Assembly (NCBI GenBank): GCA_947259885.1
Contig: CAMYNW010000014.1
Location: forward strand, 1-64,000
Source of the DNA: an uncultured Gammaproteobacteria bacterium
GTDB lineage: Bacteria; Pseudomonadota; Gammaproteobacteria; Arenicellales; Poriferihabitantaceae
Direction of reading: 5' to 3'
DNA: 64,000 nt
The notes under the pieces are model-generated. The model was not told the origin of the DNA. It ran no database searches and saw only the letters and a list, made by a program, of their open reading frames with translations. This document shows, piece after piece, positions 35,183 through 44,025 of the stretch (its first letter is position 1; every line of letters begins with the position of its first letter). The translations under genes were made by a program, and so were the position numbers.

Positions 35183-35200
35183 CGATAGTGCATACTATCG
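35183..35200. promoter_or_regulatory. Inverted repeat between icmF and the acyl-CoA synthetase gene
   Basis: CGATAGT and ACTATCG form a perfect 7-bp inverted repeat around GCAT. It lies 50 bases past the icmF stop and 95 bases before the synthetase start. No T-run follows on the minus strand, so an operator is at least as likely as a terminator. The function is not established. Confidence 0.3.
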
Positions 35201-35250
35201 CAAATTGGTTTGAAAAATCTAACTAAACACCATCATGCTAAAGATTAGCG

Positions 35251-38200
35251 CTACATATTTCGGCGGTACTGCCCCCCTACCTGATAAAGGGTGTCAGAGA
35301 TTTGACCGAGAGAGCAGCAGCGGACGGCGTCCATGATTTCTACAAAAATATTACGATTGTGTAATACCGCCTGGCGAATTCTTTCCAAGGCCTGTTCCGA
35401 GTGCTGTCCGTGACGTTCCTGAAACTGTTGCAGGCGTTGAATTTGACTCTGTTTTTCTTGCTCGCTTGAGCGCGCGAGTTCGATCTCGGTGCGCTCGGGG
35501 GTACCTTTTCTTAGGAACGTGTTGACGCCGATAATAGGCAGGGAGCCATCGTGTTTGCGGTGCTCATATTCTAGTGATTCTTCCTGGATTTTTCCGCGTT
35601 GATAACCCGTTTCCATCGCGCCAAGTACGCCGCCTCGCTCTGAAATTTTCTCAAACTCTGTCAATACCGCTTCTTCCACCAATTCGGTGAGCTCTTCGAT
35701 GATGAAACTGCCCTGATTCGGGTTTTCATTGATCGCCAGCCCCCATTCATTGTTAATGATTAGCTGAATTGCCAGGGCCCGCCTGACCGATTCCTCAGTA
35801 GGTGTGGTGATGGCTTCATCGTAGGCGTTGGTGTGCAGACTGTTACAGTTGTCGTAAATCGCGATTAACGCCTGTAATGTGGTGCGGATATCGTTGAAAT
35901 CCATTTCCTGGGCATGCAGAGATCGCCCAGAGGTCTGGATGTGATACTTAAGTTTTTGCGAGCGCTGGTTAGCACCATACCGGTCACGCATGGCTACCGC
36001 CCAAATTCGCCTGGCCACGCGACCCATCACGGTGTATTCAGGATCCATACCGTTACTGAAAAAGAACGAAAGATTGGGTGCGAACTCGTCGATCTCCATG
36101 CCCCTGGCGAGGTAACTCTCAACAAAGGTGAAACCGTTCGACAATGTGAACGCCAGCTGGGAAATGGGATTCGCGCCCGCCTCGGCAATATGGTACCCCG
36201 AGATCGAAACAGAATAGAAATTTCTGACCCGGTGGTCGACGAAATATTGCTGAATATCTCCCATCAACTTGAGTGCAAATTCGGTAGAGAATATACAAGT
36301 ATTTTGACCTTGATCTTCTTTAAGAATATCTGCCTGCACCGTGCCGCGAACGTTTTCGAGCGCCCATTCTCGCAGCCGCTGAAGCTCGTCTTTGTTTGGC
36401 TGTCTCTGGTTGTTCTGGACAAATCGATCAACGCCCTGATCAATCGCAGTGTTCAAGAACATTGCGAGGATCATTGGTGCCGGCCCGTTGATGGTCATCG
36501 AAACTGAGGTTGCAGGATCACATAGATCGAAGCCATCGTAGAGCACTTTCATGTCGTCCAGGGTCGCAATCGAAACACCGGAATTGCCAACCTTACCGTA
36601 GATGTCCGGCCGTTCATCCGGGTCGCAGCCATACAATGTGACCGAATCGAATGCGGTTGACAGTCGCTTTGCCGGGGAATGCTCTGATAACTGCTTGAAT
36701 CTGCGGTTAGTGCGAAAAGCATCGCCCTCTCCTGCAAACATGCGAGTGGGATCCTCATTGTCGCGCTTAAACGGAAATACACCCGCGGTGAATGGAAAAA
36801 AGCCAGGTAGGTTGTCGAGCATCAGCCAGCGTAATAACTCGCCATGATCCTGGCATAGCGGCACCGATACTCTCGATATCTGGCTGCCAGACAGACTTGT
36901 TCTTTTCAACTTATTGGTGAATTCGCGGTCTCGCACCTTGGTGACCAATTCGGTGCCGAGATACTCCTGCTTAAGCGTTGGCCATTGATCGAGAAGTGCC
37001 TTTGAATTTGAATTCAATCGGTTGCTACGCTGTTTGATCAGCGAATCGAGTTCATGATCATCTTTGTTGGCCTGCCGCAGCATTCTTGCAGTCTCACTCA
37101 GTTGCTGACGTTCTCGTGCAATCAGTGATTGACTGTGCGCATGTTTTTTATATTCGCGCAAGGTGTCGGCAATTTCGCTTAAATAGCGAATCCGCTTACC
37201 TGGGATCAATTCATGTTGATCGCTGGAAAATCGTGTTTGCTGATGTGGTAAGTGGTCTTCTATTGCGCTTAGACCCTTTTGTTTCAGCAGATTGAGAATC
37301 TCGTGGTAGAGCGCGGTAACGCCATCGTCATTAAATCTTGCCGCGATGGTGCCGAACACTGGCATGGACTCGGGATTCTGTGAGAACGCTTTGCGGTTAC
37401 GTTGCACCTGTTTGCAGACATCTCGGTAGGCATCCTGTGCACCCTTGCGATCAAACTTGTTGATGGCCACGACATCGGCAAAATCCAGCATGTCAATTTT
37501 TTCGAGCTGACTCTGGGCGCCAAATTCCGGGGTCATGACATACAGGGAACAGTCCACCAGCTCACTAATGGCCGCATTGCCCTGGCCTATACCCGGTGTC
37601 TCCACAACGATCAGGTCAAACCCCGAAATACTGCATGCGGCAAGAATATCTGGGATCGTCTCTGGCAGCTCTCCCGAGGCTTCGCGAGTGGCCATCGAGC
37701 GCATAAATATATTGGCATGATTAATCGCGTTCATACGTATACGATCACCGAGCAGTGCGCCCCCCGTTTTGCGGCGCGACGGATCTACCGCAATGATGGC
37801 TATCTTCAATCCTTCCTTTTGTCCAAGGCGGAATCGTAAAATCAATTCGTCAGTGAGTGAGGACTTTCCGGCACCACCCGTTCCGGTAATGCCAAGGATC
37901 GGGACCGCCTGTTGCGTTGCCGCCTGTCTTATTTCGCTCAGCACCGCGTGATCGGCGGTATTGTTTTCCAGCGCGGTAATAAGATGAGACAAGGCGCGCC
38001 AATCGCCCTGCTTGAGCGGATCTGTGGTCGTTGGTGCCGATTGGCCCGGATCAAAAAGGCTCAGCTCCATGGTTTCACGAATCATCCCCTCGAGGCCCAT
38101 CGCCTGGCCGTCTTCCGGCGAGTACACCCTTGTTACACCATATTCCTGCAGCGCCTTAATTTCATCAGGAATGATGACACCGCCGCCGCCGGCGAAGATA

Positions 38201-38496
38201 CGGATGTCGGCACCGTTTCGTTCTTTCAGCATATCGACCATGTACTTCAAATATTCGATATGTCCGCCCTGGTATGAACTGATAGCAATGCCCTGAACGT
38301 CCTCCTGCAGCGCTGCGGTCACGATTTCTTCTACCGAGCGGTTGTGCCCCAGATGGATCACTTCGGCGCCACAGGATTGCAGGATGCGGCGCATGATATT
38401 GATCGCCGCATCGTGGCCGTCAAACAGGCTGGCAGCGGTGACAAATCGCATGTTTTTATAGCGGGAAGACTGCTGTGGCTTGAGTTTATCGAGCAT
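35251..38496 (-). CDS. icmF: Fused isobutyryl-CoA mutase IcmF (B12-dependent)
   Basis: A 1081-residue three-part enzyme. Residues 15-145 bind B12 ([12 protein letters not shown] with base-off His28; SSYQGGH). Residues 195-400 are the MeaB-like GTPase chaperone: P-loop GTGGAGKS at 205-212, [13 protein letters not shown] at 346-349. From about 540 comes the mutase barrel ([19 protein letters not shown]-like [16 protein letters not shown]). Two substrate-site residues read F587 (RMFAGEG) and Q731 (GQNTCIF), the isobutyryl-CoA mutase pair; methylmalonyl-CoA mutase has Tyr and Arg. It interconverts isobutyryl-CoA and n-butyryl-CoA or related branched acyl-CoAs, with GTPase-driven cofactor repair. 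It is divergent from merR. Confidence 0.95.
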   Translation of the reverse strand: MLDKLKPQQSSRYKNMRFVTAASLFDGHDAAINIMRRILQSCGAEVIHLGHNRSVEEIVTAALQEDVQGIAISSYQGGHIEYLKYMVDMLKERNGADIRIFAGGGGVIIPDEIKALQEYGVTRVYSPEDGQAMGLEGMIRETMELSLFDPGQSAPTTTDPLKQGDWRALSHLITALENNTADHAVLSEIRQAATQQAVPILGITGTGGAGKSSLTDELILRFRLGQKEGLKIAIIAVDPSRRKTGGALLGDRIRMNAINHANIFMRSMATREASGELPETIPDILAACSISGFDLIVVETPGIGQGNAAISELVDCSLYVMTPEFGAQSQLEKIDMLDFADVVAINKFDRKGAQDAYRDVCKQVQRNRKAFSQNPESMPVFGTIAARFNDDGVTALYHEILNLLKQKGLSAIEDHLPHQQTRFSSDQHELIPGKRIRYLSEIADTLREYKKHAHSQSLIARERQQLSETARMLRQANKDDHELDSLIKQRSNRLNSNSKALLDQWPTLKQEYLGTELVTKVRDREFTNKLKRTSLSGSQISRVSVPLCQDHGELLRWLMLDNLPGFFPFTAGVFPFKRDNEDPTRMFAGEGDAFRTNRRFKQLSEHSPAKRLSTAFDSVTLYGCDPDERPDIYGKVGNSGVSIATLDDMKVLYDGFDLCDPATSVSMTINGPAPMILAMFLNTAIDQGVDRFVQNNQRQPNKDELQRLREWALENVRGTVQADILKEDQGQNTCIFSTEFALKLMGDIQQYFVDHRVRNFYSVSISGYHIAEAGANPISQLAFTLSNGFTFVESYLARGMEIDEFAPNLSFFFSNGMDPEYTVMGRVARRIWAVAMRDRYGANQRSQKLKYHIQTSGRSLHAQEMDFNDIRTTLQALIAIYDNCNSLHTNAYDEAITTPTEESVRRALAIQLIINNEWGLAINENPNQGSFIIEELTELVEEAVLTEFEKISERGGVLGAMETGYQRGKIQEESLEYEHRKHDGSLPIIGVNTFLRKGTPERTEIELARSSEQEKQSQIQRLQQFQERHGQHSEQALERIRQAVLHNRNIFVEIMDAVRCCSLGQISDTLYQVGGQYRRNM

Positions 38497-38547
38497 CTGG
38501 TTGGGATTCGTGGTGACGAGACTCTGGCAGAATCAGGAATCATCGCA

Positions 38548-38567
38548 TGACGTTTACGTAAACGTCA
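38548..38567. promoter_or_regulatory. Perfect 20-bp palindrome between icmF and merR, likely MerR-family operator
   Basis: TGACGTTTACGTAAACGTCA is identical to its reverse complement. It lies 51 bases from the icmF start and 20 from the merR start. On the minus strand it overlaps a TTGACG that would serve as the icmF -35 box, with GATGAT 18 bases further on. This matches the way MerR regulators bind inside promoter spacers. It resembles the palindromes of LiuR-type regulators, but I could not compare it with known sites. Confidence 0.7.
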
Positions 38568-38587
38568 ACATGCCTTAAACTTTAAGA

Positions 38588-38980
38588 ATGGTACAAACCT
38601 ACTCTATTTCCGAACTTTCCGAGCAGTTCGATATCACCGCTCGGACCATTCGATTCTATGAGGACCAGGGCCTGATCTCACCACGACGAGAAGGCACCCG
38701 CCGCATCTATGAGGAGCGTGACAGGGTCCGAATGAAGCTGATTTTGCGGGCCAAGCGACTGGGGTTTACCCTTTCGGAAATTCGTGAAACTTTGGACCTG
38801 TACGATTCCGCATCCGGTGGAGAGCTAGCCCAGGGCAAATTCGTGCTGGAAGTGATTAATCATCATCGTGCCATTCTTATGCAACAGCAGAACGATATAC
38901 TTGATGTACTACAGGATATGAAAAACGTTGAACAGCGTATCCTCAACAGAATGAAATCCCCCGAACAAAAAGCTCAATAA
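38588..38980 (+). CDS. MerR-family regulator, LiuR-like
   Basis: A 130-residue regulator. The winged-helix start is YSISELSEQFDITARTIRFYEDQGLI, followed by RIYEERDRVRMKLILRAKRLGFTLSEIRETLDLYD and a C-terminal dimerisation helix (HHRAILMQQQNDILDVLQDM). Sequence and length match LiuR, which controls branched-chain amino acid and related acyl-CoA degradation in proteobacteria. No metal-binding cysteines are present, so the effector is likely an acyl-CoA-type metabolite. It is divergent from icmF across the 20-bp palindrome and is followed after 4 bases by the transhydrogenase gene. Confidence 0.88.
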   Translation: MVQTYSISELSEQFDITARTIRFYEDQGLISPRREGTRRIYEERDRVRMKLILRAKRLGFTLSEIRETLDLYDSASGGELAQGKFVLEVINHHRAILMQQQNDILDVLQDMKNVEQRILNRMKSPEQKAQ

Positions 38981-38984
38981 CACT

Positions 38985-40289
38985 ATGGCATGCCAATACT
39001 TTAGTCGTTGCGAACACGGTGCGGATAGCTTCACCGTCATGATGCCCAAACTAACCTTCGGGCGCGGTTGCTTAAGAGAGATCGGAGATCGAGCCAAGGT
39101 AAGAAAACTATCCAGGGTCGCACTGTATACCGACCCCTACCTTAAAGATGGTCCGTATGTGCGGACTGTTTTGCGATCGCTTACATCTGCGGGTATTGAG
39201 GCTGAAGTTTTTTCCGAAATCAGAATAGAGCCAGATGACGCCACAGTAGTGGAAGCCGCGGCATTTCTGTCTCAAGGCCAGTTTGATGGAGTGGTCTCAG
39301 TTGGCGGTGGTTCCTCTATTGATATTGCTAAAGCGGCAATGGTCTATGCCTGTTACCCCGCGGATGTAACGGATTACTTTGCACCACCGGTGGGCGCGGC
39401 ACGAGCAGTGCCCGGCCCATTACTTCCTCATATCGCCTGCCCGACTACATCTGGAACCGGGTCAGAGTGCACTTCCGTTTCGGTGATCAGAATCAACGCA
39501 CTGAATACCAAATTTGTTTTGGGCTCGCCGCATCTATTGCCCGTCGAGGCTTTGGTGGACCCTGCCTGTACCGATACGCTGCCTTCAAACGCCATTGCTT
39601 CGACTGGTTTTGATCTCCTCTGTCACGCCATCGAGTGTTACACCGCTCGGGCGTATACACGCTGGGACAAGGTTGATGACCCGAATAGTCGTACCCTTCT
39701 TCAGGGCGCAAACCCATGGAGCGATATGTCGGCTCGAAGAGCGCTTGAGATTGTCGGAGAGTATCTGGATCGTGGAGTAAACGATTATTCCGATACTGAG
39801 GCACGGGACAATCTAATGTGGGGGGCTACATTGGCCGGCATGGCTTTCGGAAATTCCGGCACCCACCTACCCCATGCAATGTCCTATGGCGTCACCCACC
39901 TTATGCAAAACATTACAACGGATGGATATCCTGTCGCCTCTCCGTTTGTTCCACATGGTATTAGTGTGCTGGTCAATGCACCGGCCATATTCCAGTACCT
40001 GGCTGAAGGAGCACCTGAACGTCATCTTGAAGCTGCGCAATTTCTAGGTGCAGATACCGTAGACGCCACACCTTTAGATTCAGGAGAGATTGTATCAAAG
40101 AGGATTGTGCAGATGATGCAGCAAACTGGCGTGCCCAATGGACTGAGCGGAGTTGGATTCGGTGCGGGCGACGTGAAGGCCCTCGCTGAATCATCAATTC
40201 GACAAACCAGAGCAATTAATAATGCCCCGAAAGTTGCTAATCAGTCTGACATGGAATCGATCTACTCCAATTCAATCCGCTATTGGTGA
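38985..40289 (+). CDS. Iron-containing alcohol dehydrogenase, hydroxyacid-oxoacid transhydrogenase type (HOT/ADHFE1)
   Basis: A 434-residue group III iron-dependent dehydrogenase. The NAD-binding GGGSSIDIAKAA and the PTTSGTGSECT loop are present. Metal ligands appear as D and H in STGFDLLCHAIECY, H in GTHLPHAMSYG and H in FVPHGISV. The N-terminal MACQYFS and the NPWSD, SPFVPHG and ERHLEAAQFLGAD segments follow human ADHFE1, which oxidises 4-hydroxybutyrate at the expense of 2-oxoglutarate using bound NAD. It is coupled to merR and faces icmF, so it probably handles a hydroxyacid from the same pathway. Confidence 0.87.
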   Translation: MACQYFSRCEHGADSFTVMMPKLTFGRGCLREIGDRAKVRKLSRVALYTDPYLKDGPYVRTVLRSLTSAGIEAEVFSEIRIEPDDATVVEAAAFLSQGQFDGVVSVGGGSSIDIAKAAMVYACYPADVTDYFAPPVGAARAVPGPLLPHIACPTTSGTGSECTSVSVIRINALNTKFVLGSPHLLPVEALVDPACTDTLPSNAIASTGFDLLCHAIECYTARAYTRWDKVDDPNSRTLLQGANPWSDMSARRALEIVGEYLDRGVNDYSDTEARDNLMWGATLAGMAFGNSGTHLPHAMSYGVTHLMQNITTDGYPVASPFVPHGISVLVNAPAIFQYLAEGAPERHLEAAQFLGADTVDATPLDSGEIVSKRIVQMMQQTGVPNGLSGVGFGAGDVKALAESSIRQTRAINNAPKVANQSDMESIYSNSIRYW

Positions 40290-40301
40290 TGCTGATCTGC
40301 C

Positions 40302-41252
40302 CTATGCTGCTTTATTGACTTTTCTGGCGAAGCTCGTAATCGATGCCACCACGGTATCTGGGGCTGAGTGGTGCGGCGCATGTCCCATTTGCTTCAGTTC
40401 GACGACCTCCAGCTGCTTGGTTTGCTGGGAGAGAGATCCGATATGGATGTCATTAGAGACTACAGTGTCCTGATCCCCAATTATCGCCATAAGCGGATGT
40501 TTGATCCAATCGTAGAACTGCTCTTGATATTTCAGATACTTGTTTAATAAGGACAGGTCATCGGCATTGGCGAGCCAGGAATGTGGGCGCAGTATTAGAT
40601 CAATACCGGCTCGTCTTCGGTAACCCTTGGGGACGTTGTTGTTGAAAAATACTGTTTCGATACCCTGATCAACAAAGTATTTGCCAATCGGAAATACTGC
40701 AGTATAGGCAAACAGTGAACCAAGAAGAGGTATGCGACTGATACGATTGTAGAGTGCAGGGGGCGTATCCCAGGAATGCGTAGCCGGAGTAATTAGAACT
40801 GCGCCGGCAACTTCTCTCGGGTAGTGCAGCAGGTAACTGAGCACCAGAGCAGCTGACCAGGAATGCCCAACCAGAATGGGCTTTTCAATTTTTTCTTTTT
40901 GCAATACATCCCGCACCAGGTTGGCCTGGTCAAGTGGATTCAACCAACTTCCTCGCCCTCGCTTGCTATGGCCAAGTCCTGGTCGGTCGATTGTGATGAC
41001 TTTGAACATCTTTGCCAGCACCGGCGCAATACTTGATTGGTAATCGAGTGCGTTGGCGCTGGCACCATGCAATAAAACCAGAGGCCTGCCCTCACCTTGC
41101 ACCGTGTAGTGAATCTTGTTGTCCCCAAACTCCACAAACTGACCCTGTGGAGGATATTTTCGCTCGAGCAGCCAGCTGCTGTACCGTGTGTAGACCGCGG
41201 CCCCAACCAGGATTAGTAAAACTAATGCGAAAAATATTGATCCAATGTCCAT
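40302..41252 (-). CDS. Alpha/beta hydrolase with N-terminal membrane anchor
   Basis: From the ATG at 41252 it has 316 residues. An N-terminal hydrophobic helix (IFFALVLLILVGAAVY) anchors it. The hydrolase core contains LVLLHGASANALDYQ (oxyanion loop), nucleophile elbow VGHSWSAALVLS, acid in IIGDQDTVV and base His in MGHAPHH. It is a typical ester or epoxide-type hydrolase with unknown substrate. It converges on the transhydrogenase gene with a 12-base gap. No ribosome binding site is evident. Confidence 0.83.
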   Translation of the reverse strand: MDIGSIFFALVLLILVGAAVYTRYSSWLLERKYPPQGQFVEFGDNKIHYTVQGEGRPLVLLHGASANALDYQSSIAPVLAKMFKVITIDRPGLGHSKRGRGSWLNPLDQANLVRDVLQKEKIEKPILVGHSWSAALVLSYLLHYPREVAGAVLITPATHSWDTPPALYNRISRIPLLGSLFAYTAVFPIGKYFVDQGIETVFFNNNVPKGYRRRAGIDLILRPHSWLANADDLSLLNKYLKYQEQFYDWIKHPLMAIIGDQDTVVSNDIHIGSLSQQTKQLEVVELKQMGHAPHHSAPDTVVASITSFARKVNKAA

Positions 41253-41395
41253 ATTCAATTATTAGTTTAATTTAACCTTCTAACCTATTATATATTAACA
41301 ATAAAATTATAACTAATCTTATATCATGGAGGGCTTTATGTACATACCTTAGGAGAGTGAAAAATTATTATTGTTTCGTACGATACAATTCTATT

Positions 41396-42145
41396 ATGGC
41401 ACACAACCCGACCGCAGAGTTTTATGAGCTGTTAAATCAGGCCTACCAGCATTTCAATAACAGGTTATTCGAGGATCAACTGCCATGGTGCATGTTGACC
41501 CTGCAACGTAGTCGCAACACCATGGGATATTTCTCACCAGAAAGATGGGTTGATGGCAAAGGTTACAAGGCCCACGAAATCGCCCTGAATCCCGCCTACT
41601 TTGCCCGTCACAGGGTCATAGATGTACTTCAGACATTAGTGCACGAGCAGAGTCACCTTTGGCAGCATCTTCATGGCCGTCATCGCAGTCGATCTGGTTA
41701 TCACAATAAAGAATGGGCACATAAGATGGAATCTATCGGACTGGTTCCAAGCAGCACGGGTGAGGTTGGAGGGGGTCGAACCGGTCAGTCGATGTCGGAT
41801 TATCCTGAGCCTGGGGGAAGGTTTCTCGAAGCTTGCATGGCGCTGTGTCAGGGTGGGTACCAGCTAAAGTGGATTGATACCGAGCCTGCCTGGCAACCTT
41901 CAAGTCAGCCCCGATTTAAGAATGAAGACGATGAGATGCTGGTCGAACTATTGGAGCACGCACCCGCCCTACTTCGGCCCGTGACCACTTCTAATGCAAG
42001 TGAAGAGATCAACTGGGAACCTCCCGATAAAACGAAGGCTTTAAGCAAGAGTAAATATACCTGTGTACAATGTCATATTAACGTCTGGGGAAAGCCGACG
42101 CTCAATATTTTGTGTGGTAACTGTATGCTACCACTCGAAATTTAG
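41396..42145 (+). CDS. SprT-like zinc metalloprotease with zinc-ribbon
   Basis: From the ATG at 41396, 249 residues. The SprT-like domain has the HExxH motif H83-E84-Q-S-H87 in LVHEQSHLWQH, preceded by HEIALNPAYF. The C-terminus has a zinc ribbon (CVQCHINVWG and CGNCML). SprT-like proteases resolve DNA-protein crosslinks in eukaryotes (SPRTN); the bacterial roles are poorly known. An upstream GTG (41357) sits too close to its AGGAG. The stop overlaps the convergent thioesterase stop by 4 bases. Confidence 0.82.
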   Translation: MAHNPTAEFYELLNQAYQHFNNRLFEDQLPWCMLTLQRSRNTMGYFSPERWVDGKGYKAHEIALNPAYFARHRVIDVLQTLVHEQSHLWQHLHGRHRSRSGYHNKEWAHKMESIGLVPSSTGEVGGGRTGQSMSDYPEPGGRFLEACMALCQGGYQLKWIDTEPAWQPSSQPRFKNEDDEMLVELLEHAPALLRPVTTSNASEEINWEPPDKTKALSKSKYTCVQCHINVWGKPTLNILCGNCMLPLEI

Positions 42146-42567
42146 TTAGAAGGCGGAATCGAGTAGGTGCCGGTGACATGGGCTACGGGTTCATCAATCC
42201 CTAGTTCCTTGGTATAAATAAGTCCTTCGCATACCGCCAATCTCTTTCCCAGTTTGAGCAGGGTTGCACGACAGTAAACATCGCCCGGACCGGGTTTTCT
42301 CAAAAAGTTTATGGTTAGATTGGTGGTGACCGCCAGCGATACCATGCCAATATTTGCCAGCACTATGGCATAGAAAGCGGCATCCGCCAGTCCCATCATC
42401 ACCGGGCCGGCTACGGTGCCGCCAGGACGCAGTGATTTCTCATCGCAATTGGCACGAAGCACAGCATACTCTTTTTCAATCGCTTCTGCCTCTACGTTCA
42501 TGAGATCCATGAACGGAAGATGATCTACAGCCAGTCGTTTAAATTCTTCAGTAGTTATTGCCGCCAT
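42142..42567 (-). CDS. PaaI-family hotdog thioesterase
   Basis: A 141-residue hotdog-fold protein. The family pattern is LRPGGTVAGPVMMGLADAAFY followed by TTNLTINFLRKPGPGDV and GTYSIPP. It should hydrolyse acyl-CoA thioesters in the cytoplasm. The usual catalytic Asp of PaaI-like enzymes is represented by the D in LADAAFYA. It is followed (on the minus strand) by the SprT-like gene on the opposite strand, and preceded by the RidA-domain gene on the same strand 46 bases away. Confidence 0.85.
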   Translation of the reverse strand: MAAITTEEFKRLAVDHLPFMDLMNVEAEAIEKEYAVLRANCDEKSLRPGGTVAGPVMMGLADAAFYAIVLANIGMVSLAVTTNLTINFLRKPGPGDVYCRATLLKLGKRLAVCEGLIYTKELGIDEPVAHVTGTYSIPPSN

Positions 42568-42613
42568 TTTTTATCCGAAATTTGATTATTACTTTACTGG
42601 TAAATCTGAATTA

Positions 42614-43819
42614 TCAGGTCGTTCGCGGGATGGTAGCAATGGCTTCGAACTCAGTGACCATTCCTGGATAACAAAGATTGTTGAGCGGAATTCCGGTAGA
42701 AGCCGGCCCTGGGCGCTTGAAATAGCCCGCCCGAATTTCAAGATTGCAATGGAGTTCCTCGGGCTGTCCCCCGCCTTGATAGAAACAATTCATTTTGATG
42801 ATATCTTCAAAATCAGCGCCGAACTCTGATAGCACCGCGCGCAGGTTTTCCATGCTTGTAATCGTCTGTTTGGGCATATCATCGGGATCTAGAATTCTAG
42901 CCGCCGAATCCATCGAGACCTGCCCACCCACAAAGATGAAACCACCGCATTGCACACCATGTTTGAACGGCAGGTGAATCGGCCAGTCCCAATGCCCATC
43001 AGGCCAGCTATATTTTTTCTCTAGTGAAGCATCATGCTGATCCTGCATGGTCCAGAACTCTGTTTGAATCATTGCACCTTTTGGTTGCATAGCATGCAGC
43101 GGCATCCCAGTCGCCACGGGGCCCGGTTCGGGATACCAATCTGCTCGCACCTTTGCGCTTTGTGACCAAATTTCCGTATTGTCGACACCGACAAACCAGT
43201 TGTTTACCTTAACGATGTCCTCTCGTCTTGCGTTGATCTGCTGCAATAGTGCGTCAATTTTTTCCTGCACCAGGTAACTCTGTGCCACTGCATCTCCGGG
43301 ATCCAATGCTCTGCCATTTGAATCTAATGCTCGGACTGCGCCTGACAGAGTAAACCCGTTTTGTTTTACCGCCTGACTAAAGGGATGCACTGAAGATGGA
43401 ATCACAACCCGATTATTTTTAGGACCAACAAAGCCAAATGCATCGATTTCCACCATCAGTCCCGGATAGAAGAAGTGCTTAAGGGGTACCATGGTGATTG
43501 CTGGTAGAGGCGAAAATTCAAGTGCCTCTGCGATAAACTCAATATAAGTCAGTTCGTCGGTTTCGCCATTATTAACATAATAAATTACCAGCTTCGCCAG
43601 ATCGGACATGGAGCAATCGAGGTCCTCGACAATGTTCAGAATATGTCGAAGCGAAGCCTGAGTTTGGGCGTAGAGATCGTGCGCATGTTGCACCTCCCCC
43701 TTCCCCTTGAGATCAGCCTGGCCACATAACATAAATAGACCATGGTCCATTACCCCCATGCTAAACGGAATCTCCACCTGCATGCGCCAGTGATTATCAG
43801 GATAACTCGTTACTCGCAT
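42614..43819 (-). CDS. Protein of three tandem RidA/YjgF-like domains
   Basis: A 401-residue protein made of three RidA-like repeats: about residues 15-130, 140-258 and 280-400. Each ends with a related beta hairpin (YPGLMVEIDAFGF, PKGAMIQTEFWTM, YPGMVTEFEAIATI). Single-domain RidA deaminates enamines and imines and needs an Arg near the C-terminal strand; this Arg is replaced in all three repeats (I, T and S at the matching places), so the protein is unlikely to be a classical RidA deaminase. Its function is unknown. No signal peptide. Confidence 0.8.
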   Translation of the reverse strand: MRVTSYPDNHWRMQVEIPFSMGVMDHGLFMLCGQADLKGKGEVQHAHDLYAQTQASLRHILNIVEDLDCSMSDLAKLVIYYVNNGETDELTYIEFIAEALEFSPLPAITMVPLKHFFYPGLMVEIDAFGFVGPKNNRVVIPSSVHPFSQAVKQNGFTLSGAVRALDSNGRALDPGDAVAQSYLVQEKIDALLQQINARREDIVKVNNWFVGVDNTEIWSQSAKVRADWYPEPGPVATGMPLHAMQPKGAMIQTEFWTMQDQHDASLEKKYSWPDGHWDWPIHLPFKHGVQCGGFIFVGGQVSMDSAARILDPDDMPKQTITSMENLRAVLSEFGADFEDIIKMNCFYQGGGQPEELHCNLEIRAGYFKRPGPASTGIPLNNLCYPGMVTEFEAIATIPRTT

Positions 43820-43833
43820 GGCATAACGCGTTT

Positions 43834-44016
43834 CTATTTGTGTTCATTCAATGAATGTGATCCTGCTGCCTGCAGAGTTTGCGTATTGTGCACCGAACCA
43901 AAGAATAACCCTTGATCCTGGCGGTAGTTATCCTGCTCTATTAAATCAGTAAACTGACATACGATACTGTGTGACCAGTGATTGAACTGGGCCATCATTG
44001 GGTGCAGATTGTTCAT
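43834..44016 (-). pseudogene. DinB-family protein, N-terminal remnant
   Basis: A 60-codon open frame whose product (MMAQFNHWSHSIVCQFTDLI, then NYRQDQGLFFGSVHNT) matches the first 50 or so residues of DinB-family four-helix metal-binding proteins (pattern YNxWAN..., YRxDRGAFFGSIHGTL). The remaining two-thirds, including the later His ligands, is absent: the frame ends 15 bases before the RidA-domain start. It is best read as a leftover of a deleted gene. No ribosome binding site. Confidence 0.5.
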
Positions 44017-44025
44017 GTACAGATT

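Noticed and set aside
35914..36507. 197-codon open frame antisense to icmF
   Set aside because: It is a shadow of the icmF coding sequence; the icmF product has all expected domains, and the antisense product has no motif.
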